A stretch of 41,445 nucleotides of DNA, taken from assembly GCA_023375785.1 (NCBI GenBank), contig SZWC01000841.1, positions 144,272 through 185,716 of the forward strand. Reading direction: 5' to 3'. Below, one piece after another: positions 31,540 through 40,330 of the stretch (position 1 is the first letter of the stretch; each line of letters opens with the position of its first letter). The notes under the pieces were generated by a model. It was not told the DNA's origin. It worked only from the letters and a program-made list of their open reading frames with translations, and did no database searches. The position numbers were made by a program, and so were the translations under genes. The stretch comes from Penium margaritaceum (taxonomy: Eukaryota > Streptophyta > Zygnematophyceae > Desmidiales > Peniaceae).

Positions 31540-32391
31540 AAATAGAAACTAGACTAGAGCGCAGGTTGGGGCAGTGGCGGTGTTGATGTAGCGTGCAGAC
31601 TTCCACGCAAGTTGCTTAGTCTGCTGCCCCCTCAGACTGCTGCTCTGGAGTCTAAGTGCTCTGGATTTGTTATTCAAAAACGCGCGCGTCAGTGTTAGCG
31701 TCAGAAAGTAGCTGAAAACTGGAAGTAACTGATTGGGAGTGAAGAATGAGCAACAATGGGAGACCCCTCCAAGTTCTAGCTCCCCCTCCCCCACTAGTGT
31801 AGAACTTGTTACTCAGCTAACCAGCCAATCAGAAAATAGTCCTAGACCTATTTTCTGGCAGGCAGGGTTTTCTCGGTGAGCCCTGCCAGATGCGCGACAG
31901 CCCAAAACCCGGGCGTCGTCCGTTTTACCTGAAAACTGGACCATACCATAATACCGACGCTGCGAACACAGTCGTGCGGTCAGAATTAGCTAGAAAAATA
32001 GCATCGAAGAGTTATGGCTGTCCAAACCTAGGCAGTGCCTACGACGGTCCATGATGCCAAATAGTGCCACGCAGCAAGAGACATGGACCCTAGGCAGAGC
32101 ATGATGCTGCAGACGCAATGGCACAGTCAGAACCAGCGCTGGGTGCATGCAGACAGCATCTGCGGTGGCAGTGACCGCCGGCGGCCCGACCGCCAAGGAG
32201 GCATGCCGATGGAGCTGAGCACGTCGTCGGAGGGAGGAGGCTCCAACGAACTGCGAGTAGGCCTCAGCGTGCGTCGGCTCCACCGGGGACACTCCAGCAG
32301 CATCGAGTCTCGCCGTCAGTCATCTGCATGCCGATGTACACAAGCCGAGAGGACACAATAGATCACAATGAGAGATGCGTAAAGACCAACA
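31540..32391 (-). repeat. 5' LTR of element E (852 bp)
   Basis: It is collinear with 22881-23734. On the minus strand it starts TGTTGGTCTTTACGC. Differences from the 3' LTR are scattered substitutions and short indels. Confidence 0.9.
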
Positions 32392-32759
32392 CCACGGACG
32401 GCTTGCGCTGTTGCGGACCACTGACGATGCGATGATGTGCATCGACGACTGCCTATGCCCAGTCCATGGACGGCCATCAATGGTGTTGATGATGTTGTGG
32501 GACTGCAGGTGGTTGGTCAGTCAAAAGATAAGGAGATATGAGACCAATGAACATAGCATCGCCAGCTCCAGGCTGGCGATTTGACAGGTTTAACGTGGTT
32601 GACACACATGATTCATGTGCTAACCACGCGGACGTGTCGCGAAAAAGTTTGCCGGTCGAAAGTACGTTGCGCATGTTGAGGTGTTCAATTTTGAATGTGC
32701 AAATGAGTGTGCTAAGCGGACAACTTGAGCCGGACGTCTAGTCAGGCATTTTTACCCCA
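32392..32759. other. Interior of the hAT-like element, right arm
   Basis: No transposase domain is seen. Two inverted repeats are visible: ATCGCCAGC / GCTGGCGAT at 32558-32580, and GTGGTT...AACCAC with ACATGA/TTCATGT inside at about 32594-32627. Confidence 0.6.
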
Positions 32760-32906
32760 ACCGCCCCTCCCTCTGTCCTAGGATCTGGGTTAGGATCCGC
32801 GGATACAAGGCGGATCCGCAATCCTGGATCCGGAACCGCGAATCCGGATCTGGATCCGGATTCATGGGTAGGGTACCGCAGAGCCTAGGATCCGTGTGCA
32901 GCCTTA
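32760..32906 (-). repeat. Right terminal and subterminal repeats of hAT-like element
   Basis: Five GGATCC copies lie between about 32795 and 32895, followed by the inverted terminal repeat ending CCGTGTGCAGCCTTA at 32906. It mirrors the left end. Confidence 0.7.
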
Positions 32907-32914
32907 CTCATCGC

Positions 32915-33379
32915 TGGTGTCCCAGCCGGGTACAAGATTGGCGTGACCCCGTTTGTGCACAACTGGGCAAGAGAGTGTTGGAAGATTTCAGCATTTGGTG
33001 ATTAGCCATTACATGGCTGAAACATGAGAGAGAATACGTGAGAGATGCATGCCCAACATACGCTCGTGGTCGATGTGGCTCCTTGTTTTAACTGTTTTGC
33101 ATGTTGTGCTAGTTTTGTAGCTCACGGCACCGGGTTGCTGATTCTGCGGGGCCACACTCTTGGTCGCTCCGAGGTGTGAGAAACCACGGCGGCTTCTTGC
33201 CGACGGAATCGGTTCGACCCCGGGGTGGCGGCCGGGCCCCACATTGGGCTACCCGTGTGGGTGGCCCGGTCAACCGGATGCTAAGAGCTCGCTAGCTCTT
33301 GACTCTTGCTACTTGTCTCACGCCGTTGATAAGTTTTTCACCAACTCCTCGCCTCTCCCGTCGCCATGGATGTTGCGTG
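32915..33379 (+). repeat. 3' LTR of D, piece 2
   Basis: It continues the D LTR from TGGTGTCCCAGCCGGG to GGATGTTGCGTG, matching about 14649-15086. Bases 33375-33379 (GCGTG) are the left target duplication of F. Confidence 0.9.
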
Positions 33380-33436
33380 TATGGACATGGCCGAGTGGTC
33401 ATAGTAAACTGTACAAGAACGTCACAAATCACAACA
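33380..33436 (-). repeat. Truncated 3' LTR of element F (57 bp)
   Basis: It matches only 40207-40263 of the 5' LTR, with 4 differences. The other 264 bp are missing, yet the sequence abuts the target duplication exactly. Confidence 0.9.
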
Positions 33437-33447
33437 CTCCCCCATGA
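33437..33447 (-). other. Polypurine tract of element F
   Basis: The minus strand reads TCATGGGGGAG directly before TGTTGTG of the 3' LTR, identical to D and E. Confidence 0.88.
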
Positions 33448-33538
33448 CCCAATCGTGCGCATGTCCATACACGTGCAGCACTGGGACAAGTACAATAGTG
33501 AGTGTAAAACAGATGGGACACAGACACACATCCCACAC

Positions 33539-34120
33539 TCAACCACCCTCAGGCATGGGGCGAAGCCCAACAGAACGAATGGCCACCAGGAACTTTCCGC
33601 GAGCTAGTGCCTTCGTTAAGAAATCAGCACGCTGCATGTCGGTACCAACCCACATGACGGAGATCACGTGTCGCTCCACCAGATGATGCACAAAGTGATG
33701 CTCAACCGCAATGTGCTTCGTACGAGCATGAAAGACACCGGAGTTCTCCGCAATGGTGAGAGCACTCTGGTTGTCGCAACGAAGCACAATGGCGGGTACT
33801 GACTGACCAAGCTCAAGAAACAGGCGCTGCAGCCATACCGCCTCAGCACCCCCTGCGCCCAAAGCAACGTACTCTGCCTCCGACGAGCTACGTGCGATGC
33901 AGCCCTGCTTCCCGCGACGCCAAGACAGAGCGGTACCACCGAGCAGGAACACGTAGCCAGTACGGCTGCGTCCATCTGGGCTCCAGGCCTAGTCGCTGTC
34001 AGTGTAGCCGTCAAGGACCATCGAACACTGCCGACGAAAGCAGAGTCCGAGGTACGGCGTGGAGACCACGTACCGCACCACTCGCACAGCCGCGTGAAGG
34101 GCTCTGGCACGTGGAGCTTG
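33539..34120 (-). pseudogene. RNase H of element F
   Basis: The frame is shifted relative to the 945-codon pol. The minus strand reads a YTDSD block followed by TAG at 33989-33991 (Trp in relatives). The frame from 33952 then gives FLLGGTALSWRRGKQG, SSSEAEYVALGAGGAEAVWL (Glu), LRCDNQSALTIAENSG (Asp) and HARTKHIAVEHHFVH, ending with MQRADFLTKALARGKF. Apart from the shift and TAG the catalytic residues are present. Confidence 0.88.
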
Positions 34121-36501
34121 CGGAACTGAGTGAGGAGGTTGACAGCAAAAGCGATGTCAGGATGTGTGGTAGTGGCCAGGTACATCAGAGATCCGATGAG
34201 ACGGAGGTACAAGGTCACGTCCACTGTCTCCCCCAGCTGTGTGGGATCATCCACCTTGAGGGCATCCTGCCCATCGGGTGTAAGAGGTGTGGAAGCGGTG
34301 GGCACTACACGAAGGAGATCGCTGAAACGCTCCCCCACGACTCGTGCGTATCGGGCCTGATGCAGCAATAGTGTCCGACGCCTGCGATCTCGCACGATCT
34401 CCATTCCAAGAAACACTGATGCAGGACCGAGGTCCTTCATCCTGTAGGCAGTCTGAAGGACAGCCTTGGCCTCATTCACGGCCTCCAAGGACGGAGACGC
34501 GATCAGAAGGTCATCGACATAGACCAGGATGGCGGTGAACCGCTCGGGTGTCGGTAGGATGAAGAGAGAGGGATTTTCCTCGCTCTGTACATATCTCGCA
34601 TGAGTCAAAGTGCCGGTGATCTCCCGGTTCCAACACCGCAGAGACTGCTTGAGGCCGTACAAGGACTTGCGCAAGCGCCAGACCTTGTCACCGTCCTCAA
34701 AGCCTGGTGGCTGAGCCACGTAAATCTCCTCATCTAGAGATCCATGGAGGAGCGCATTGTTCACGTCCATCTGGTGCATTTCCCAGTCATGCTGAGCCAC
34801 TACACCGAACAGAGCTCGAGCTGAGGCCATGCGGTTGACAGCGGCAAAAGTGTCGGTGTAATCGACGCCCTCAATCTGAGAGTACCCCTTGACGACCAAG
34901 CGGGCCTTGTAGCGTTCCAGTGAGCCATTCAGCTTCACTTTCTTGTGAAAGACCCACTTGACCTGAATAGCCTTCCTCCCAGGCGGAAGGTCGACAAGCT
35001 CGCAGACTCTATGCTCTCGGATAGCGCGAAGCTCATCCTCACAGGCAGCGTGCCAAGCGTCAGCATCCTGTGATGAGAGAGCTTCCCTCAGGGTGCCCGG
35101 GTCGGGCGCCATAGAGGGAGAGCTCTGCATGGCAAGGGCACACGCCTCGGACCTAGGCGTGACGACCACAAGATCAGCTGCTGTATCACAAGCGATGAGG
35201 AACTTGCGAGTGACGAGATCGTGCCCTACGGGGCACACTGGATGTACACTTGTGAGCTCAGTGCGGACACTCAGGCCTAGGGCCTTTGTGTCGGGGCCAC
35301 CACTCGCGATGCTACGAGAGGGGCGCCTGGGTGTGGGGCCTGACGCTCGCTGAGCTCCGGAATCCAGTGGTCGAAGACGACCACCGGGCTCACGGGAGTA
35401 ACCTGAGCTCAAGGGGCGCACCTCAGGCTCAGGGAAAGGCATGACCACAGCTGGTGGGGGCTGAGGCAAGGCAGCCGGTGATGCCGAACGAGGAGATGCG
35501 TGTGTGGGGGACACGGGGCTGGGTGTGACAGCAAGAGCAGGCAAGATTGGACCTGACACAGAGGCAGGAGTGCCAGCAGACGCAGGTACGGGAGTAGGCG
35601 AGACTGGACCAGACACAGAAACAGGAGTGCCAGCAGACGTAGGTACTGGTGCAGAAATAGGCGCGAGAAAAGAAGCAGGGGCACCTGTGGAGCGTGAAAC
35701 AGGCTGTACGGGTGAGGTCTCTGGACCGACGGCGATGATCGCCGGGTCATCAAGGGCCGGAGACCGAGAGGTGAAGGGGGCTCGAACGGACACATCAGCC
35801 TGGTGAGAGGTGCTCGCTGGCGTAGAATTCTTCCCCATCCGCCGAGAACCCTCACAGGTAGGAACATGTGTGGCGGAGAGTGCCGTGATCGAATTCAGGT
35901 CACGGTAGGTGAGAGACTCGAAAAAGAGCGCGTCGCGTGACTCAATGACGCGACGACGAGTAGTGTCCCAGAAGCGCCACGCCTTCGACCACGGGGAAAT
36001 GCCTACGAAGGCACACAAGCGGCCCCGAGGTGAGACCTTGGACCCCTCCTGGTCCTCAGTGTACCACACGGAGGCCAAGGATCCCCAGACGCGAGCGAGA
36101 CGAAGGTCAGCACGGTGTCCAAACCAGAGCTCATACGGTGTAATATGGTCCGGAAGCGGACCGTGCGGGAGGCGGTTCCAGACCCAAGTCATGTAGGCGA
36201 AACCCTCAAAGACAAAAGACTCAGGGAGACCGCACTTAGACCGCATAGCGCGAACCGCATCCTCCATGGTGCGGTTCCAGCGCTCGGAAACACCGTTCTG
36301 CTGAGGGGTAGCAGGAGCTGAGACCTGGTGAAAAATCCCGTGCTCGGCAAAGAATCCGTCCATCTCGCCAAGGAACTCACCGTCGCGATCCAAGCGGAAA
36401 GTATGTAGCGTGTGACGTGACTGACGCTCAGCCATCACTAGCCAGAGTCGAACCGCAAGGGCGGCGTCGCTCTTCTGACGCACGCTGTAGACCCACCGCA
36501 T
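33664..36501 (-). CDS. pol: Pol of element F: integrase core to RT (945 codons)
   Basis: One uninterrupted minus-strand frame. From the N-terminus: RMRWVYSVRQKSD; integrase second Asp (FRLDRDGEFLG) and Glu (PQQNGVSERWNRT), residues about 35-80; YMTWVWNRLPHGPLPDHITPYELWFG; GKLD-like block (KVSPRGRLCAFVGISPWSK); a Pro/Ser/Thr linker with a short tandem repeat (GTPVSVSGPVSPTPVPASA type); then RT with YKARLVVKGYSQ, HQMDVNNALLHG (first Asp), LYGLKQSLRCWN and YVDDLLIASP. After SLMYLATTTHPDIAFAVNLL it slips out of frame near 34115, so the last 150 residues are not real RNase H. The first integrase Asp (HSDLLG) lies just upstream in the same frame behind a TAG. Confidence 0.9.
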   Translation of the reverse strand: MRWVYSVRQKSDAALAVRLWLVMAERQSRHTLHTFRLDRDGEFLGEMDGFFAEHGIFHQVSAPATPQQNGVSERWNRTMEDAVRAMRSKCGLPESFVFEGFAYMTWVWNRLPHGPLPDHITPYELWFGHRADLRLARVWGSLASVWYTEDQEGSKVSPRGRLCAFVGISPWSKAWRFWDTTRRRVIESRDALFFESLTYRDLNSITALSATHVPTCEGSRRMGKNSTPASTSHQADVSVRAPFTSRSPALDDPAIIAVGPETSPVQPVSRSTGAPASFLAPISAPVPTSAGTPVSVSGPVSPTPVPASAGTPASVSGPILPALAVTPSPVSPTHASPRSASPAALPQPPPAVVMPFPEPEVRPLSSGYSREPGGRLRPLDSGAQRASGPTPRRPSRSIASGGPDTKALGLSVRTELTSVHPVCPVGHDLVTRKFLIACDTAADLVVVTPRSEACALAMQSSPSMAPDPGTLREALSSQDADAWHAACEDELRAIREHRVCELVDLPPGRKAIQVKWVFHKKVKLNGSLERYKARLVVKGYSQIEGVDYTDTFAAVNRMASARALFGVVAQHDWEMHQMDVNNALLHGSLDEEIYVAQPPGFEDGDKVWRLRKSLYGLKQSLRCWNREITGTLTHARYVQSEENPSLFILPTPERFTAILVYVDDLLIASPSLEAVNEAKAVLQTAYRMKDLGPASVFLGMEIVRDRRRRTLLLHQARYARVVGERFSDLLRVVPTASTPLTPDGQDALKVDDPTQLGETVDVTLYLRLIGSLMYLATTTHPDIAFAVNLLTQFRKLHVPEPFTRLCEWCGTWSPRRTSDSAFVGSVRWSLTATLTATRPGAQMDAAVLATCSCSVVPLCLGVAGSRAASHVARRRQSTLLWAQGVLRRYGCSACFLSLVSQYPPLCFVATTRVLSPLRRTPVSFMLVRSTLRLSITLCIIWWSDT

Positions 36502-37393
36502 CCGGGTAAAGTCATCAGTTAGAGTCAGAACATACTGGCCCCGATCAGATAGGGACTCGACCGGAAGAGAACCGAGAAGGTCTGAGTGAGCTAGCTAGAG
36601 AGGCCGAAGCGCTCGGGAACGAGAGTCAGGGTAGGTGCATGGGTGCATCTTCCCCTGAGCGCAAAGAGACAGTCGGTCTTGGGTGGCTTCTCGAAAGAAG
36701 CCGCGTCAAGACCGAGAGCTGGCTGTGTCCGAATGAGCTTCAACACAATATCGGAGCCCACGTGACACAGACGGCGATGAAGCAACCGCTGGTGTTCCGG
36801 AGACAGAACAGCAGTGACAAAGACCCGACCGGAGGAGGAAGGAGAGCAAGGGGAGGAGGTCTGAGAGACGCGATACAGATCATCTATGACTGAGGCACGA
36901 AGGACAACGCTGCGAGTGTCAGTAGTAGTCACAGTCGCTGAGTCTGTGGTATCCTCCACAGAGAGACCCATCAGTGTGCAGGCACACACAGAAAGCAGGT
37001 TGAGCTCAAGATCAGGCACGAACAACACGTCGGAAAGGTACAAGGGGCCAGACGGACAGTCAAAACGTACAACCCCAACACCATGGAATGGCAAGGACTG
37101 ACCAGAGCCTGTACGGATGGAACGGACAGACGTGACAGGACCGAGAACAACAAAATCGCTACGACGACACGTCATGTGATGAGTGGCACCAGAATCGATG
37201 ATCTAAGTGCCACCGGAGTCACCACTGGTGGACGTCACTATACAACGGGCAATGGAACACTCGGCATCAGAGGGACGCTGAGCCGTCAGTGGGGAGGAAC
37301 GACGCAAGGCACAAAGATGAGACTCATGAACCCAATCGGTACAGTCAGGCCTATCATCATCACATGCTGACTGTGCTCCCCACACGCGTCGTC
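36502..37393 (-). pseudogene. Protease and integrase N-part of element F
   Basis: The frame opens after a TGA near 37394 and overlaps the gag end (37286) by about 100 nt in another frame. TAG at 37203-37205 stands where E has Trp, directly before an intact IIDSGATHHMT. LYLSDVLFVPDLELNLLSV is the flap region. The HHCC domain is RLLHRRLCHVG ... TDC; a 1-nt shift there leads into CAQGKMH in the pol frame. Then come a TAG at about 36593 and HSDLLGSLPVESLSDRG, carrying the first integrase Asp. Confidence 0.85.
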
Positions 37394-39073
37394 ACGAGCC
37401 ACATGAATGGACGGACAAACAGTCTGTGGACCACCCGACGATGACAACACACTCGCACCTCCCTGAAAGCGGAGCGCCAGAAGGTGTCGGAGCTCAGCGA
37501 TGGTGCGGTCGTGTGGGTCCGGATCACTTCTACTCGTCGGTGAGGAAGCGGGAACAGCTGCAGTCGTGGCCGCCACACGTCCGGAGGATGGCGAGGATGA
37601 CGTGCTGGACGTGGAACGGAGGGCGTGTGCAGCCTGGAGCCCATGAGTAATCCGTGCCCAGTCGAGCGGCTGCTGGCACTCGGTGTAGCGATGGGCGCCT
37701 TCACAGTTGTAGCAGTGAACAGAACGTTCACTGCTACCACTGGATGACGACTGCTGTTGTGACTGCTGCTGACCTGATCCACGCTTCCCCTTCTTCTTCT
37801 TCCCCTGAGTTGCTGCTGCAACACCCTGTGTCTGAGTGGGTGTGGGCGGGGCCGAAGAGGAGGAGGAAGATGAGGACGTGATGGAGGATGAAGAAAGAGA
37901 CTGCAGGAGGGAAGATGGTGGTGATGCGACGACTGCTGTAGCAAGAGAAGTCTCTTGATGGGCGACGACAGCCTCACGGGCTGTAGTCACCTGAAGGAAG
38001 AGCTGATGCGCCCAGGGGAGAAGCTGCAGAGTGGCTGAAAAGGACTCGAGGACAGTGTCGCTGTACCGTGTGAAGATGTCAGTGTACTCAAGGCGAACTC
38101 TGAGCATCATCGTACGGAGCGTCCACAGCTGTGTGCCTCCTGAGGTCCCAAGGCGCGTGTAGATGCGCATGGCGCGTCGCCAGTAATCGGCTGCAGGCTC
38201 TGCAGGCCCCTGACGGAGAGAGTGGAAGGCACGAATGTGTGTTGCACGAGTGGCGTGCGTCTCTGCGGCTAGCAGGGATAAGGCCAGATCCAAACCTCCG
38301 CATGGATCGGCGCCGGTGCCTGTGCCAGCCTCGCCAAGGAAGGGGCGGAAATCGACGACGGTCTCGCGTGGCATGGCATAGAGGAAACCGCGCATCGCCC
38401 TGGCTGCCGTCAGCACCTGTGCTGGGTCTGTAGGCTGATACGGGTTGTGGTAGTAGCGCCACACTCCCTCTGAAGTAGCCCAAACCTGAAAGAGGATCTC
38501 CCAGCAGTCGAAGCCGTCCTCACTGATGTACCGTGGAGGTGGTGTCTCAAAGTCCTTGGGTTGCCGCTCCGTGGGGAGAGCAACCGTAGGCCGAGGAGGA
38601 CGAGGGACGGGGAAGACTCCCGGAAGGGGATAGTCACCGGGATAGTCGGGTGATGATCGTATCCGAGGAAACCGAGGAGATCTGGTGCCCGTCTGCAGCT
38701 GACGGAGGCGCTCCTGAAGAACTCGAATCTCATGATCCGGGGAGTCGCCTGTCATGCCTGGCATGAATGGATCATCATCAAGGAGGTCAGGAGGTGGTGG
38801 GTCAGGTCTAGCTCCTGTCACGGGTGCGTGAGCCGACTACTGTGTAGAGACCGCGACGCCGGCAGCTCCCTCGGAAACCTGCCGTGGGACCGTGGACTGG
38901 GCACGCAGAAGCTCAGTCAGCGTGCGGATGGCATCAGTCTGCTCCCGCTGTAGGCGACGCATCTCATCCCGCTGGCTCCACAGGTCCTCAATGGCCTGCG
39001 AGCGTGGGCTCAGGACCCCAGAAGAAGAGGAGGGATCACCTGTCCCCTTCCCCTTGTTGTCAGACGAGTTCAT
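37286..39073 (-). pseudogene. gag: Gag of element F
   Basis: The start at 39073 (MNSSDNKGKG) opens 78 codons, then one TAG (38837-38839, preceded by Gln) and 511 more codons from 38821 in the same frame, about 595 codons in all. The N-terminal part has heptad-rich helices (QREQTDAIRTLTELL, HEIRVLQERLRQLQ). The capsid-like part reads FDCWEILFQVWATSEGVW, HIRAFHSLRQGPAEPAADYW, RIYTRLGTSGGTQLW and LPWAHQLFLQV. A Ser run, a Lys-rich patch and the knuckle CYNCEGAHRYTEC follow; it has three residues before His instead of four. Only the TAG breaks it. Confidence 0.88.
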
Positions 39074-39197
39074 GTCGCCTCTCGGTATGGGTCGACAGGT
39101 CAGGTTTGTCTGATCGCAAAAGCGTCAGCGTTTCTCGAGCAGTTAAGACGCTGGAAATTTTTGACTGTCTGGCCAAAAATTTGGCCAAGTATGGTGC

Positions 39198-39266
39198 TGA
39201 CATCAGCAGGTGGTTGCTGACGTCAGCACGACCTGATGACGTCAGCAAGTAAAAATGCTGACGTCA
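39198..39266. promoter_or_regulatory. Cluster of four TGAYRTCA motifs in leader of F
   Basis: TGACATCA at 39198 and TGACGTCA at 39218, 39237 and 39259, all within 69 bp and 125-195 nt upstream of the gag start. Two lie in the longer palindrome GCTGACGTCAGC. Compare E 30338-30511. Confidence 0.65.
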
Positions 39267-39309
39267 GCTCGACTCCCCCCCTTCTTTTTTCTTTTTCCCT
39301 CTGGCGGTT

Positions 39310-39912
39310 CTGCGCGAGCGTGCAGCCGCTCCACGGCGGCTGCGCGCAAGCTGCGCGCAAGCTGCGCAATAGCTTCTGCTCAACTACTGTTGCAGCTGTG
39401 CTGTCAGCTGCAGCAGCAGCTGCGTGGCTGCGTGCACAGCAGTGGCAGCAGCGGCTGCGCAATGCCGCTGCTACTACTGCGCGCTGCGGCTGCTGCTCGC
39501 TGCCGCCGCCGCACAATGCTGCTGCTGCCGCTGCTGTGCTGCTGTTGCTGCAGCTGCTGCTGCTCTGTTGCTGCCGCCGTGGCTGTCGCTGCTGCTACTC
39601 TGCTGCTGCCGCCGCTGCTGCCGCTACGCTGCTGTTGCCGCGGCCGCCGCTGCGGCTGCGGACGGCGGCTGCACTCGCTGCAGCCGCCACGCGTTGTTGT
39701 AGCTGCTACTACGACGTTGCTGCTGCCGCTGCTACTGCTGCTGCTCTGCTGCTATGCTGCTGCTGGCACAGTGGCAACGCCGCTGCTACGGTCTCACGTG
39801 ATGGGTGTGGGCTGCGTCGACGGCGACCAGCTGTCTTCGACAGGCCCCAGTGGATCTGCTGCAGCGGTGACTCTCACTGCTGCTGCTCTGCTGCGTCTCT
39901 GCTGTGCATCTC
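39310..39912 (-). repeat. CAG/GCA-rich leader of element F
   Basis: GCT/GCC/TGC triplets on the plus strand fill most of the region between the TGACGTCA cluster and the primer site. Ala- and Cys-rich frames here are translations of the repeat, not genes. Confidence 0.85.
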
Positions 39913-39931
39913 AGTGAGAACTATCTCACTG
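39912..39931 (-). other. Hairpin directly downstream of the F primer site
   Basis: CAGTGAGA, loop ACTA, TCTCACTG: a perfect 8-bp stem sharing its last base with the primer site. Such a position suits a structure that controls primer annealing or RNA dimerisation (inference). Confidence 0.75.
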
Positions 39932-39942
39932 CTCTGATACCA
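39931..39942 (-). other. Primer binding site of F
   Basis: The minus strand reads TGGTATCAGAGC, a perfect 12-nt complement to the initiator Met tRNA 3' end, directly after the LTR end TTCTCA. Confidence 0.93.
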
Positions 39943-40263
39943 TGAGAAGATGCAAGGAAGCTTCCTAGCAACATTCCCGTTGACCAGGCGTCAGTGCCTG
40001 ATCAGACGTTGACGACAGTCACAAGTCGTGCACGCAACGGCAAGAGTTTGGCTAGGGGACACAAGGCAAAGTGTCTGAATGCTTCAATAGCATTTGCAGA
40101 GAGAAATGACAAGTGACAGGTCCATGACATAAATACCTGCCGCTGGTAGTCCACCGCCAGTCGTCACACCGGTGTCACCAGGGTCCGCCTCAGGGATCTG
40201 CACGAGTATGGACACAGCCGAGTGGTCAGAGTAAACTGTACAAGAACGTCACAAATCACAATA
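39943..40263 (-). repeat. 5' LTR of element F (321 bp)
   Basis: On the minus strand it starts TATTGTGATTTG (TGTTGTG in the 3' copy, so the first G is mutated) and ends TCTTCTCA. The flanking GCGTG at 40264-40268 is the right target duplication. Confidence 0.9.
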
Positions 40264-40268
40264 GCGTG

Positions 40269-40318
40269 AACTTCACACGTATGGTAGAAAGGGTGTGCCG
40301 GCATCTTGCCGCTACCTA
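40269..40318 (+). repeat. 3' LTR of D, piece 3
   Basis: AACTTCACACGTATGG to GCCGCTACCTA matches the last 50 bases of the D 5' LTR (about 15087-15135). Confidence 0.88.
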
Positions 40319-40330
40319 CCCCTGTCAATC

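Larger units (their letters stand above)
22881..32391 (-). mobile_element. Copia element E, inside the hAT-like element
   Basis: Two LTRs, 22881-23734 (3') and 31540-32391 (5'), start TGTTGG on the minus strand. A primer site for initiator Met tRNA abuts the 5' LTR (31539 down to 31528). Purine tract TCATGGGGGAG abuts the 3' LTR. Flanking CCATG (22876-22880) and CCACG (32392-32396) may be a target duplication with one CpG-type change. Coding is degraded, an unrelated repeat sits within the gag-protease junction (28316-28813), and an assembly duplication lies at 24146-24580. Confidence 0.9.
22665..32906. mobile_element. hAT-like DNA transposon, non-autonomous, split by element E
   Basis: Terminal inverted repeats start TAAGGYTGCACACGG on both ends and match 19 of 21 bases. 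The start fits the hAT rule YARNG. The flanking 8-bp sequences CGCATCAC (22657-22664) and CTCATCGC (32907-32914) match at 6 of 8; removing the element and one copy restores the length of the D LTR exactly. Five GGATCC palindromes lie in each subterminal region. Without E it is about 730 bp (22665-22880 plus 32392-32906), and no transposase is visible, so it would depend on one elsewhere. Confidence 0.72.
33380..40263 (-). mobile_element. Copia element F, best preserved
   Basis: Its insertion into the D 3' LTR is shown by the target duplication GCGTG (33375-33379 and 40264-40268) and by D LTR sequence on both sides. The 5' LTR is 39943-40263 (321 bp); the 3' LTR is only 57 bp (33380-33436). 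It has a perfect primer site, a purine tract and a nearly complete gag-pol with few lesions: TAG at 38837, 37203 and about 36593, a frameshift in the HHCC domain, and a frameshift plus TAG in RNase H. Confidence 0.93.
14527..40318 (+). mobile_element. Copia element D, host of the nested insertions
   Basis: The 5' LTR is 14527-15136, the internal region runs to 22541, and the 3' LTR is in three pieces (22542-22664, 32915-33379, 40269-40318) separated by the hAT-like element with E inside and by F. Joining the flanks, with one copy of each target duplication removed, gives an uninterrupted match to the 5' LTR. No 5-bp target duplication is seen (CAAGG left, CCCCT right). Its own length without insertions is about 8.7 kb. 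Coding is heavily degraded, and the region carries an assembly gap. Confidence 0.88.

Noticed and set aside
37286-37393. Programmed frameshift between gag and pol of F
   Set aside because: The overlap of about 100 nt in different frames is real, but without other copies an old indel is as likely; no slippery site was identified.
39236-39937. Plus-strand frames of 220-233 codons rich in Ala, Cys and Leu
   Set aside because: Same cause: triplet-rich leader of F, antisense to the element.
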